64,000 nucleotides of DNA from Paenibacillus sp. CF384 (GCF_900106745.1 NZ_FNNV01000020.1:87656-151655); one strand, 5' to 3'. Shown: positions 42,964-50,962, counted from the first letter of the stretch. Notes: a model not told the origin generated them from the sequence alone. A program made the numbers and translations.

Positions 42964-43866
42964 ATGACTCATAGAACGGCTAAGTGGCAGCGTAATATTT
43001 TTATCGCAACCTTCATTATCCCTACTCTCTTGTTCTTTGGGGTATTTACGATTTATCCGGTTGCGCAAGGCTTGTATTTCTCTTTCTTCGACTGGTCCGG
43101 CATGTCAAAGAATAAAACCTTTATCGGCTTGGATAATTTCAAGGAATTGTTTCACGATCCCATTGTATGGCGAGCGATTGGCAACGATTATTTTCTGGTA
43201 GTGGGCAAGGTTATCGGCATTATGACGATCGCGACCTTTTTCGCTGTGGCGCTTACCCGGTTTGGCTTCAGGCTGTCAGGGTTCTTCCGTTCGATTTTCT
43301 TCATTCCGAATGTTATTTCCGTCGTCGTCATCGGCGTATTGTGGAACTTCATATATAATCCGCAAATCGGTTTCTTGAACGCGTTTCTGTCGCTATTCAC
43401 CAAAGAACAGGTCACGATTACCTGGCTTGGTTTTACGAATCACACGATTTGGATGCTGCTGCCTCCGGCGATTTGGGCCGGTATCGGATTTTATATGATT
43501 CTCCTGATCGCCGCGATTCAGAGTATTCCGGACTCCTATTACGAAGCAGCCAATCTTGAAGGTGCGGGGCAATGGGCTCAGTTTCGCAACATTACGCTTC
43601 CGCTCGCATGGGAGCAAATTAAAGTTTCGACGCTCAATATCATGATGACTACGCTTAACGGCTCGTTCGTAATTGTCTGGATCATGACAGAGGGCGGACC
43701 GGATAACAGTACGCAGGTTATGGGTTCTTATTTGTACCAAATGGCATTCCGCCAATATCATTTCGGCTATGGTGCTTCGATAGGATTTATCATCTTGATC
43801 TTGTCGTTAATTACGACAATCGTACTTCAGCGGTTAATGCGTCATGAGACCGTCGAGATGAGTTAA
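42964..43866 (+). CDS. Sugar ABC transporter permease, MalF-like
   Basis: A 300-residue membrane protein with six helices. The EAA loop, the contact with the ATPase, reads YYEAANLEGAGQWAQFRNITLP near residue 190. The opening IFIATFIIPTLLFFGVFTIYPVAQGLYFSFFDWSG is typical of MalF/UgpA-type permeases. ATG 42952 is also in frame but touches the GGAGG; ATG 42964 has 13-base spacing and is preferred, with some doubt. It pairs with the next gene. Confidence 0.88.
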   Translation: MTHRTAKWQRNIFIATFIIPTLLFFGVFTIYPVAQGLYFSFFDWSGMSKNKTFIGLDNFKELFHDPIVWRAIGNDYFLVVGKVIGIMTIATFFAVALTRFGFRLSGFFRSIFFIPNVISVVVIGVLWNFIYNPQIGFLNAFLSLFTKEQVTITWLGFTNHTIWMLLPPAIWAGIGFYMILLIAAIQSIPDSYYEAANLEGAGQWAQFRNITLPLAWEQIKVSTLNIMMTTLNGSFVIVWIMTEGGPDNSTQVMGSYLYQMAFRQYHFGYGASIGFIILILSLITTIVLQRLMRHETVEMS

Positions 43867-43879
43867 GGAGGACTTCGAG

Positions 43880-44725
43880 ATGATTGTAGGCTTAAAAAAT
43901 CCGGTCGCTAAACTATTCTTCTATGGAATCCTTGGCGTATGGGGGATATCCGTCTTATACCCGCTGCTATGGACATTCCTGGATGCTTTGAAAAATAACG
44001 AGCAGTTCTTCCGCAACTCGCCGTGGTCCTTGCCGGAATTCCCGCTGCTGTGGTCCAATTTCTCCTACGTATGGAGCAACTACAATTTCGGTACGTATTT
44101 CATCAACTCGCTGGTCGTTACGGCCGGCTCCACGGGGTTAGGACTTATATTGTCCGCTATGACGGCCTACGTGCTCGCAAGATATAAGTTCAGGGGCAGT
44201 AACGCGCTGTATCTGCTCTACATTTCTTCGATGATGATCCCGTTCGTGCTTGCTCTTATTCCTCTGTTCTTCTTAATGAATTCGATGGGTTTGATTAATA
44301 CGAAGCTCGGATTGATCGTCGTGTATGCCTCAAGCTTGCTGGCTTTCGGGATCTTCGTGCTCGTCGGATTCTTCAAATCGCTGCCGAAGGAACTTGAAGA
44401 AGCCGCTATCGTGGATGGTACCTCTTATTTCGGAACCTTCTTCCGGGTTATGCTGCCTTTGTCGCAGCCGGGGTTGATCACCATTGCAATCATCAATGTC
44501 TTAAACATCTGGAACGAGTATATCGTAGGTACGATCCTCGTCAACGATCCGCTGCAGTATACGCTGCCTGTCGAGATCGGCGTCATGCGAGCGGAGATGC
44601 AATATCGGACCGAGTGGGGTCCCCTATTCGCTGCATTGCTCATTACGATCGTGCCTGTGCTGTTCATGTATATTATCTTCCAGCGTCGAATTGCGAGCGG
44701 CATTACCGCTGGCGCCGTGAAATAA
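43880..44725 (+). CDS. Sugar ABC transporter permease, MalG-like
   Basis: A 281-residue membrane protein with six helices; the EAA loop reads ELEEAAIVDGTSYFGTFFRVMLPLSQPGL near residue 170. It starts 13 bases after the first permease with TAAGGAGG. No ATPase gene follows; as with many such Firmicute importers, a shared MsmX/MsmK-type ATPase encoded elsewhere probably energises it. Confidence 0.9.
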   Translation: MIVGLKNPVAKLFFYGILGVWGISVLYPLLWTFLDALKNNEQFFRNSPWSLPEFPLLWSNFSYVWSNYNFGTYFINSLVVTAGSTGLGLILSAMTAYVLARYKFRGSNALYLLYISSMMIPFVLALIPLFFLMNSMGLINTKLGLIVVYASSLLAFGIFVLVGFFKSLPKELEEAAIVDGTSYFGTFFRVMLPLSQPGLITIAIINVLNIWNEYIVGTILVNDPLQYTLPVEIGVMRAEMQYRTEWGPLFAALLITIVPVLFMYIIFQRRIASGITAGAVK

Positions 44726-44732
44726 ATGTGTT

Positions 44733-44782
44733 GAGGGCTGCCCCTTGTCATCTTGGATGACTTGCGGGACAGCCCTCTTTTC
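44733..44782 (+). terminator. Terminator of the sugar ABC transporter genes
   Basis: GAGGGCTG and CAGCCCTC form the base of a hairpin with an inner GTCATC/GATGAC stem, followed by TTTTC. Confidence 0.85.
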
Positions 44783-44806
44783 TCACCTGCGGTGGCCGGA
44801 ATCCGT

Positions 44807-44812
44807 TATAAT
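44807..44812 (+). promoter_or_regulatory. Candidate -10 of the small-membrane-protein/kinase pair
   Basis: TATAAT lies about 25 bases before the ATG at 44838, close to the GGAGGTG ribosome site. No convincing -35 is present. Confidence 0.4.
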
Positions 44813-44837
44813 GGAGAGAGGGAGGTGAAACGGCGGC

Positions 44838-45041
44838 ATGGCGATCCTTACCTTTCTACTCATCGGTTGGATTCTAAGTTGGTTTAGATTTGAGCGCTTA
44901 TTTAGTCAAGCGTTTAAAGAGTTGTTCAATAAGGAAGTATCCTCGGCGACGTACTATTTCATGTTTTTGCTAATCGGTATTTTGGGCGAGATTGTTTTAT
45001 TATTTCAAGGGGCTTACTACGAATTCTTCTTAAACAGCTAG
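44838..45041 (+). CDS. Small two-helix membrane protein
   Basis: A 67-residue protein with two hydrophobic stretches (about 2-18 and 38-57) joined by a charged part (RFERLFSQAFKELFNKEVSS). GGAGGTG precedes the ATG. No family recognised. It lies 22 bases before the kinase-like gene, with which it is probably cotranscribed, and could anchor or regulate it; this is inference. Confidence 0.65.
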   Translation: MAILTFLLIGWILSWFRFERLFSQAFKELFNKEVSSATYYFMFLLIGILGEIVLLFQGAYYEFFLNS

Positions 45042-45063
45042 CATGTCGTCCAAGGAGGCAGCA

Positions 45064-45915
45064 ATGATAACTCGTACAATCGATGGCGTATCCTTCGGGT
45101 TGAAAGCGGATTTTGACTTTGGTTTTCTTGGTGAGTATGGCAAGGTGTTTGCAGTCTTCGATAAACAGGATTCCGGTTACCTGTGCTTTGGCGTTCAGAG
45201 CGAGAACGTGAGCGTGAGCAAAGGCGTGAGCAAGAGCGAGAACAGGAAGCTGTTCTTGAAAATGGCCGGTGCCGCCACTTTAGAGAGCAATGTCAGTCCG
45301 GAAGCAGCCATCGCTCGACTCCAATCCACCGTAGCTGTATATGAGGATTTACGTCATCCGGTGCTCATTGATATGATCGCGCATAAGGGGATCCCCGGCG
45401 GATATCTGACCGTCTATGAGTGGTTCGAAGGCGATTGTATGGGCAGGCAATATCAGTCTCACGATAAATTCTTAGCCCTGCCGATTGAAGAGAAGCTGAA
45501 GATCTACTCGGACCTCGTATTATTTCACATCCATATTAATAAATGCGGTTATATCGCGTTAGATTTCTACGACGGCAGCATCATGTACGACTTCGGCACG
45601 CAGCGGACTATGATTTGCGATATTGAAGTATACAGCAAGAGCCCCGTAATCAATACGATGGGACGCATGTGGGGCTCCAGTCGCTACATGTCTCCGGAAG
45701 AATTTCAGCTGGGCGCAGCAATCGATGAGCGATCCAATGTTTTCGTTATGGGGGCCACCGCATTTCAACTGATGGGCGGCGGAATGGACCGCTCTATCGA
45801 GAAATGGCAGGCTTCCGAGAAGCAATATCGCGCGGCTCTGCGAGCGATTAGTGCCGATAAAGAAGATCGACATGCGACAATCGAGGAGTATTACGAGGCA
45901 TGGACCAACGCGTAA
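45064..45915 (+). CDS. Atypical Ser/Thr protein-kinase-like protein
   Basis: A 283-residue protein with a reduced kinase fold. The N-lobe has a Gly-containing loop (GEYGKVFAVFDKQDSGYLCFGV) and a candidate ATP lysine in LFLKMAGA; the hinge is LTVYEWFEGD; the catalytic-loop region reads HINKCGYIALDFYDGSIMYDFG in place of HRDLKxxN, and DFG is represented by CDIE. MGRMWGSSRYMSPEEF matches the activation/APE segment, so an active kinase is possible. ATG 45064 with AAGGAGG 6 bases upstream is preferred over ATG 45043, which has no ribosome site. Substrate unknown. Confidence 0.7.
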   Translation: MITRTIDGVSFGLKADFDFGFLGEYGKVFAVFDKQDSGYLCFGVQSENVSVSKGVSKSENRKLFLKMAGAATLESNVSPEAAIARLQSTVAVYEDLRHPVLIDMIAHKGIPGGYLTVYEWFEGDCMGRQYQSHDKFLALPIEEKLKIYSDLVLFHIHINKCGYIALDFYDGSIMYDFGTQRTMICDIEVYSKSPVINTMGRMWGSSRYMSPEEFQLGAAIDERSNVFVMGATAFQLMGGGMDRSIEKWQASEKQYRAALRAISADKEDRHATIEEYYEAWTNA

Positions 45916-45971
45916 CGATGAGAGGTATCCGGTACCTCTCTTGCGGCTACTTTCTCGTTTCCCCGGCTCTA

Positions 45972-46017
45972 AAATCAAAAGAGAAACCCGCCGATTTAAA
46001 AAATCGAGGGTTTCTCT
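45972..46017 (-). terminator. Terminator of the aldo/keto reductase gene
   Basis: AGAGAAACCC pairs with GGGTTTCTCT, with an inner GATTT/AAATC stem. The minus strand continues TTTTGATTTT. It also separates the kinase gene from the convergent reductase. Confidence 0.8.
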
Positions 46018-46041
46018 GCATCTTCGCCAGCCGAATCCACC

Positions 46042-46887
46042 TTAGAAATCAAAGTTATCCGGATCCGGGCCGACGCGGAGGCTTTGGTTCAGTTGATCGA
46101 TGCGAGCTACCTCATCGGCGGTAAGCTCAAAATCAAACAGCGATGCATTCTCGATGATGCGATGCTCCTTCGTTGACTTCGGAATCGTCACAATGCCATG
46201 CTGCAAATCCCAGCGAAGGATGACTTGAGCAATCGATTTGTGATGGGTATCTGCGATTTCGCGTAGAACTGGATTCTCCAGCAGCTGACCCTGCATTAAA
46301 GGGGACCAGGCTTCGATTTGAATGCCGTGCTCCGCGCAGTATCGTCTCAGCTCCTGCTGCGATAACAGTGGATGAAGCTCCACCTGGTTCACCATCGGTT
46401 TAACGGCAGCATCCTTCATGACATCTTCAAGATGATGGATTTGGAAATTACTCACGCCAATCGCACGTACTCGGCCCTCTTTATAGAGCGTTTCAAGCGC
46501 ACGCCATGCTTCCTTATATTTGCCCTGCACCGGCCAGTGGATAAGGTACAGGTCCAGATAGTCCAGTCCTAGTTTGGCTAAGCTCGTCTCATACGCCGCC
46601 AGCGTCGCCTCGTAGCCCAAGTCTGCATTCCAAACCTTCGATGTCACAAACAGCTCTTCTCTTGTGATTCCAGACTCGGATATGGCTTCTTGAATGGCCT
46701 GCCCCACACTTTGCTCATTTCCGTAAATTGCCGCTGTATCCACACTGCGATAGCCTTGTTTAATCGCTGTTTTGACAGCTTGGACGAGCTCCTCGCCTTC
46801 TGCCACTTGAAATACGCCCAGCCCAAGCCAAGGCATTGTAACCCCGTTGTGCAGCGTTGTTGTATCTTGAATATGTTTCGAAATCAT
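46042..46887 (-). CDS. Aldo/keto reductase (YvgN/YtbE-like)
   Basis: A 281-residue TIM-barrel NADPH reductase. Active-site residues are Asp50 and Tyr55 in SVDTAAIYGNE, Lys84 in VTSKVWN and His117 in YLIHWPV; the cofactor motif IPKSTKEHRI is near 233. Relatives in B. subtilis reduce glyoxal, methylglyoxal and other aldehydes. It lies 23 bases after an MFS efflux gene and across an intergenic region from an HxlR regulator, so the pair is probably an electrophile- or redox-responsive unit. Confidence 0.9.
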   Translation of the reverse strand: MISKHIQDTTTLHNGVTMPWLGLGVFQVAEGEELVQAVKTAIKQGYRSVDTAAIYGNEQSVGQAIQEAISESGITREELFVTSKVWNADLGYEATLAAYETSLAKLGLDYLDLYLIHWPVQGKYKEAWRALETLYKEGRVRAIGVSNFQIHHLEDVMKDAAVKPMVNQVELHPLLSQQELRRYCAEHGIQIEAWSPLMQGQLLENPVLREIADTHHKSIAQVILRWDLQHGIVTIPKSTKEHRIIENASLFDFELTADEVARIDQLNQSLRVGPDPDNFDF

Positions 46888-46910
46888 GTAAAAACCTCCT
46901 GTGTTTATGT

Positions 46911-48149
46911 TTAGTATGAAGATGCTTGTGCAGATGTAGATTCCGATGCAGATGCAGCAGGGACCTTTGCCTCAGCTCGCCGCTCCAAGACTCGTGCTCT
47001 ACCTGTTAAGATAACCGCTCCGAAGACCATCAATGCTCCGACCCATGCCGTATGAACAAGTCCGATCGAGTCCGTCACGACGCCGCCCATAAAAGCGCCA
47101 ATCGCAATGCCCGCATTAAACGCGGCAATATTGACGGCAGAAGCGGTATCAACCGCTTTGGGCGCATAGCGCTCAGCCAGCATCACGACATACACTTGCA
47201 AGCCCGGCACGTTCATGAAAGCCAGCAGCCCCATGAAGAAAATCGTAATCAGAGCCGCAACTTTAAACGGCACGGTAAACGTTAAGACGAGCAGCACGAT
47301 GGATTGCAAAATAAACATATAGAACAATGCAGACACCGGCTTGCGGTTGGCCGCTTTACCTCCAATGACGTTACCGATTGCAATGGCCACGCCGTATACG
47401 AGAAGAATGATTGCAATCGTCGTATCTTTAAATCCGGTTATATTATGAAGCAACGGGGATAAATAAGTGAAGACGACAAAGGTCCCCCCGTATCCTATTG
47501 CCGTAATAGAAAATGCCAGCAGCAGCCGCCCATTCGTAACAATCTTGAGCTGCTCGCGAATCGGTGTTCGACTCCCTTTGCGCATAGTCGAGGGAATCAA
47601 GATCAAGTTGGCGATCAGCGCAACGATGCCGATCACAACGATCCCAATAAACGCAGCCCGCCAGCCCCATTGTTGACCGATCAAAGTTCCGAGCGGCACA
47701 CCCGTAACGGTCGCCACAGTAAGTCCGGAGAACATAATCGCAATCGCGCTCGCCCTGCGGTTCTCGGGTACGAGATCAGCCGCGATGGTTGAGCCAATCG
47801 ACATGAAGATGCCGTGTGCGAATGCCGAAATTACGCGAGCTGCGAGCAGAATGCCAATCCCGCTGGCCCCTGCCGCAAGGCTGTTCCCCGCGATAAAGAC
47901 AATCATGATCCATAGCAGCAAGGTTTTGCGCGGGACACCAGTCGTTAAGGTAGTCAGTATCGGGGCGCCAAGCGTTACCCCAAGCGCATATATAGTTACC
48001 GTTAAAGCGGCAGTAGTCACAGATATGTGCAAGTCTTGCGAGACTAGAGGAAGCAGTCCCACGCTTATAAACTCCGTTGTCCCGATTGCGAAGGCGCTTA
48101 TGGCGAGCGCAAGCAGGGCTAATGTACTTCTCTTTTTATCTAATGCCAT
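46911..48149 (-). CDS. MFS efflux transporter (AraJ/PbuE-like)
   Basis: A 412-residue protein with 12 helices. It begins ALLALAISAFAIGTTEFISVGLLPLVSQDLHIS, the mark of the DHA1 subgroup containing AraJ, YdhP and PbuE, and has RVISAFAHGIFMSIGSTIAADLVPENRRASAIA in helices 4-5. The C terminus is a Ser/Ala-rich tail. Substrate unknown. Transcribed divergently from the HxlR regulator across three operator-like palindromes. Confidence 0.87.
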   Translation of the reverse strand: MALDKKRSTLALLALAISAFAIGTTEFISVGLLPLVSQDLHISVTTAALTVTIYALGVTLGAPILTTLTTGVPRKTLLLWIMIVFIAGNSLAAGASGIGILLAARVISAFAHGIFMSIGSTIAADLVPENRRASAIAIMFSGLTVATVTGVPLGTLIGQQWGWRAAFIGIVVIGIVALIANLILIPSTMRKGSRTPIREQLKIVTNGRLLLAFSITAIGYGGTFVVFTYLSPLLHNITGFKDTTIAIILLVYGVAIAIGNVIGGKAANRKPVSALFYMFILQSIVLLVLTFTVPFKVAALITIFFMGLLAFMNVPGLQVYVVMLAERYAPKAVDTASAVNIAAFNAGIAIGAFMGGVVTDSIGLVHTAWVGALMVFGAVILTGRARVLERRAEAKVPAASASESTSAQASSY

Positions 48150-48232
48150 GTGAGATCTCTTCTTTCGTTTAGTTTTGGTATTCTCGGCCGGTAAGTGCTA
48201 CTATAGATGAAATAAGTTTGTATGAACAGTAC

Positions 48233-48284
48233 GTACTTTATAGTGATATAGGCACTTCAAAGTGCTATACGCACTTAAAAGTGC
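48233..48284. promoter_or_regulatory. Three operator-like palindromes at 19-bp spacing
   Basis: GTACTTTATAGTGA (48233-48246, imperfect), GCACTTCAAAGTGC (48252-48265) and GCACTTAAAAGTGC (48271-48284) follow each other with start-to-start distance of exactly 19 bp. The first overlaps a TATAGT -10 (48239-48244) that has TTTGTA 16 bp upstream, on the HxlR side. They are good candidates for HxlR binding sites controlling both directions. Confidence 0.7.
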
Positions 48285-48313
48285 CTATTGGATGTTCGGG
48301 GGAGGAACGGCCT

Positions 48314-48706
48314 TTGCTTAAGAAGAAATACAATATCTCGGTCGAAGCAACGCTTGAGGTGATCGGCGGAAAATGGAAATGCGTCATCCTCTGCCATCTG
48401 ACACACGGGAAGAAGCGAACAAGTGATTTCCGGCGCCTCATGCCAGGGATTACGCAGAAAATGTTAACGCAGCAGCTTAGAGAATTAGAGCATGACGGCA
48501 TCGTCAATCGGATAAGCTATAATCAGGTTCCGCCTAAAGTGGAATATGAGCTCAGCGACTATGGATGGAGCTTGGAATCCATCTTAAATGCGCTGTGCAA
48601 TTGGGGAGATACGCATATTATTAAAGAATATGGCGATCGATCCGCGGTGCTGGAGGATAGCATTCTGAATCATAAGGACAATCAAATCGAAAGCCCCCTC
48701 ATGTAG
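48314..48706 (+). CDS. HxlR-family transcriptional regulator
   Basis: A roughly 130-residue winged-helix protein: VEATLEVIGGKWKCVILCHLTHGKKRTSDFRRLMPGITQKMLTQQLRELEHDGIVNRISYNQVPPKVEYELSDYGWSL is a textbook HxlR domain, with one Cys in WKCVILC at the place used for redox or electrophile sensing in several members. The frame reaches back to 48218, but that part overlaps the operator palindromes; TTG 48314 has GGAGG 8 bases upstream and gives the usual N terminus. Likely controls the divergent MFS-reductase pair. Confidence 0.87.
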   Translation: MLKKKYNISVEATLEVIGGKWKCVILCHLTHGKKRTSDFRRLMPGITQKMLTQQLRELEHDGIVNRISYNQVPPKVEYELSDYGWSLESILNALCNWGDTHIIKEYGDRSAVLEDSILNHKDNQIESPLM

Positions 48707-48720
48707 AGGGGGCTTTCTTT
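48690..48720 (+). terminator. Terminator overlapping the HxlR stop
   Basis: AAAGCCCCCTC pairs with GAGGGGGCTTT around a 5-base loop, followed by CTTT. The 5' arm encodes the last residues of the regulator. Confidence 0.85.
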
Positions 48721-48794
48721 ACTATGGCTCTGAAGCAACTCTGGCGTCGACCGATTCCCGACGGATTCGCCCCGCCCATTTTCCAACTTTTGTG

Positions 48795-48872
48795 CGATAA
48801 CTATATTGACACCCGATATATCCAGGAGTATTATATCGATATAAGATATATCGGTTGTCGATATAGTTATCG
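48795..48872 (+). promoter_or_regulatory. PadR promoter flanked by a 12-bp inverted repeat
   Basis: TTGACA (48806-48811), 17-bp spacer and TATTAT (48829-48834) form a strong promoter. CGATAACTATAT (48795-48806) and ATATAGTTATCG (48861-48872) are exact inverted copies on either side. A palindrome CGATATAAGATATATCG lies between the -10 and the downstream copy. The layout suits repression by a PadR dimer pair. Confidence 0.7.
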
Positions 48873-48887
48873 ATAGGAGTGAACCCT

Positions 48888-49220
48888 ATGGTCAAAGAAT
48901 CCTTGCCCCTCACGGAGGCGTTTTATTACATTCTGGTAGCACTGCACACAGCGCCTTCTCATGGATACGGGATTATGCAAGACGTCGAGAAGATGAGCAG
49001 CGGTCGCGTGAAGATCGGCGCAGGCACGCTGTATACCGCACTCAATACGCTGCTGAACAAAGGGCTCATAGATCCGTTCCCTGCACCGGATGGCTTTGAT
49101 CCCAGGCGTAAGATGTACGCGATCACAGAGGATGGCAAGACGGTCGTAGCCGCCGAAATGATTCGGCTTGAAGAGCTTCTGAAGGCCGGACAGCTGGCTC
49201 AAATTTCATATAAGGAGTGA
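48888..49220 (+). CDS. PadR-family transcriptional regulator
   Basis: A 110-residue PadR-type winged-helix protein: LTEAFYYILVALHTAPSHGYGIMQDVEKMSSGRVKIGAGTLYTALNTLLNKGLI, then the wing DPRRKMYAITEDGKTVV and a short C-terminal dimerisation helix. ATG 48888 has AGGAG 8 bases upstream; an earlier in-frame GTG at 48879 is less likely. It overlaps nothing and is followed after 6 bases by a DUF2812 gene, a pairing common in Firmicutes, and probably represses its own promoter. Confidence 0.92.
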   Translation: MVKESLPLTEAFYYILVALHTAPSHGYGIMQDVEKMSSGRVKIGAGTLYTALNTLLNKGLIDPFPAPDGFDPRRKMYAITEDGKTVVAAEMIRLEELLKAGQLAQISYKE

Positions 49221-49226
49221 TCCGAG

Positions 49227-49778
49227 ATGAAACCAAATAAGGTGAAGAAATATCGGCTCAACTTGAGCTGGGATTACGAGAACGAGGAAAAGTGGATGAA
49301 CGAGCATTCCGCACGAGGTCTGCATCTCGAGAAGCCCGGTTTCTTGAACAGTACCTTCGTACGAGATGAGGCAGTGCGCTACTCCTACTCCCTGGACTAT
49401 CAATCAGGCTTGACGAAGAAGAACGGCAAGCTGCAGGAATATATTGAACTCTACCGAGATGCGGGCTGGGAGTACGTGACTTCCTACGGCGGAATCTGGC
49501 ACTATTTTCGCAGAGCATGGGAGCCCGGAGAGGTGCCTCTTCTATACTCCGACCGTGATTCGCTTGCCGCACATTATAAGAAAATTCAACGCATGATGGG
49601 CGTGATGCTGCTCTTGAACGTCGCTCTGTGTGCGATAAATATGGCAAACCTGCTGCCTCGCGGCCATCAATTCTGGGGCGTAGTGTTTCCCATGGCATTC
49701 ATCTATATCTCCCTCTTCACCTTGCTGTCGGTTGGTTACATGAAGATGAGCACCAAAATCAACAAACTCACGAAATAG
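49227..49778 (+). CDS. DUF2812 membrane protein
   Basis: A 183-residue protein with an N-terminal soluble domain (WDYENEEKWMNEHSARGLHLEKPGFLNSTFV, then GWEYVTSYGGIWHYFRR) characteristic of DUF2812 and two hydrophobic helices near the C terminus (about 124-143 and 151-172). Function unknown; the gene nearly always follows a PadR regulator and may sense or respond to envelope stress, which is inference. Confidence 0.85.
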   Translation: MKPNKVKKYRLNLSWDYENEEKWMNEHSARGLHLEKPGFLNSTFVRDEAVRYSYSLDYQSGLTKKNGKLQEYIELYRDAGWEYVTSYGGIWHYFRRAWEPGEVPLLYSDRDSLAAHYKKIQRMMGVMLLLNVALCAINMANLLPRGHQFWGVVFPMAFIYISLFTLLSVGYMKMSTKINKLTK

Positions 49779-49784
49779 GTATAG

Positions 49785-49834
49785 CAAAAAGAGGCTGGTT
49801 GCGCCCTGTTACTCAGGACGCCCCAGCCTCTTTT
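49785..49834. terminator. Bidirectional terminator between DUF2812 and siderophore-binding genes
   Basis: AAAAAGAGGCTGG pairs with CCAGCCTCTTTT, with an inner CCTG/CAGG stem. A- and T-tracts on both sides serve the two convergent genes. Confidence 0.85.
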
Positions 49835-49844
49835 GTTTCGCATA

Positions 49845-50846
49845 TTAGTTAATTTCGTAGATCTTGAACAATTCATCCAGCATCAAGTTCGCTGCAATTA
49901 CGCCGCCGGCTGTATTCCAGATCGCATCGCTCACGCTAATCGCCTTCTTGTTTTTCACAACGTTCAGGCTCTGCCACAGCGGATCCTTCAGCATTTCCTC
50001 TTCCATCGCCGTACCTTTGCCATCGCCGGTCTCGTAAGTGAAGTAGAACAATCGATCCGCATCAACCTCTGGAAGACGTTCCTTCGTGATTTCTTCAACG
50101 AACGTATCCTTATAGTTCATCTGATTATCAGGACGGGTAATGCCAAGCTTGGAGAATGCTAGTCCCGTAAACGTATCACCTAGGTAAATACGCGTCTTCC
50201 CTGCCATAAACCGGACAACAGATACTTTCTCATTCAGCTTGTCGCCGGCTTTCCCTTTGAAATCAGCAGCACGGTCGTCGTAGGCTTTGATGATTTTCTC
50301 GCCTTCGGCTGTTTTACCCAGTGCATCCGCATACAGCATGAAATTCGACTGCCATGCTCCGCGAAGCGTTTCCGAGAAGATCGTCGGCGCAATTGCATTC
50401 AACTGATCGAATACTTTCTCTTGGCGCAGCTTGTTGCCGATGATCAGATCGGGTTTGAGGCTGGCAATCAGCTCCACGTTCGGCTGGCTTTCTTCACCAA
50501 CTACCGTAACGCCTTCCATGTCTGCTTTGATATGGTCGTACCACGGATCGCCTGTCCATGATTTAACAGCGCCAACAGGCTTCACGCCAAGTGCCAACAG
50601 TGCTTCTGTTCCTTCGTTCGTCAATACAACGATGCGCTGCGGAGTGCCTTTAATCGTAGCCTCTCCCATTGCATGAGTGATTTTATGCTCTTCGGAATTC
50701 GCCGCTTGCGAATTCGAGGAATTGCCCGTGTTATTGCCGGTAGTATTGCTAGAATTGGACTGCCCGCAAGCGGACAAGAGGAGTGCGAAAGAAAACAACA
50801 GAACAGTGACGGACCACATATACTTCTTCTTCTTAACGGATACCAT
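49845..50846 (-). CDS. Ferric-siderophore-binding lipoprotein (FhuD/FeuA-type)
   Basis: A 333-residue lipoprotein: signal peptide with lipobox LSAC (Cys26), an Asn/Ser-rich linker and a class III binding domain with TIKGTPQRIVVLTNEGTEALLALGVKPVGAVKSW and PNVELIASLKPDLIIGNKLRQEKVFDQLNAIAP. It binds an iron-loaded siderophore outside the membrane and hands it to the divergently encoded permeases. The frame extends to 50933, but ATG 50846 begins the lipoprotein signal and was chosen. A near-perfect Fur box lies just upstream. Confidence 0.9.
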   Translation of the reverse strand: MVSVKKKKYMWSVTVLLFSFALLLSACGQSNSSNTTGNNTGNSSNSQAANSEEHKITHAMGEATIKGTPQRIVVLTNEGTEALLALGVKPVGAVKSWTGDPWYDHIKADMEGVTVVGEESQPNVELIASLKPDLIIGNKLRQEKVFDQLNAIAPTIFSETLRGAWQSNFMLYADALGKTAEGEKIIKAYDDRAADFKGKAGDKLNEKVSVVRFMAGKTRIYLGDTFTGLAFSKLGITRPDNQMNYKDTFVEEITKERLPEVDADRLFYFTYETGDGKGTAMEEEMLKDPLWQSLNVVKNKKAISVSDAIWNTAGGVIAANLMLDELFKIYEIN

Positions 50847-50871
50847 TACGTAATAAACTTCCCTTCGTGTT

Positions 50872-50886
50872 TGAAAATGATTATCA
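50872..50886. promoter_or_regulatory. Fur-type iron box near the binding-protein gene
   Basis: TGAAAATGATTATCA matches the 7-1-7 Fur palindrome TGATAATnATTATCA at all but one position. It lies 25 bases upstream of the lipoprotein start. Confidence 0.75.
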
Positions 50887-50925
50887 ATGCTTTTACAGAT
50901 AGCAACTATATCAGGGATAAATTCG

Positions 50926-50962
50926 GATGTCAATGATTTTGAGAATCACTCTCATTGACATC
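50926..50962. promoter_or_regulatory. Second Fur-like box nested in an 11-bp inverted repeat
   Basis: TGAGAATCACTCTCA (50940-50954) resembles a Fur box with three changes. It is enclosed by GATGTCAATGA (50926-50936) and TCATTGACATC (50952-50962), exact inverted copies. Placed between the divergent siderophore genes, it is suited to control both. Confidence 0.65.
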
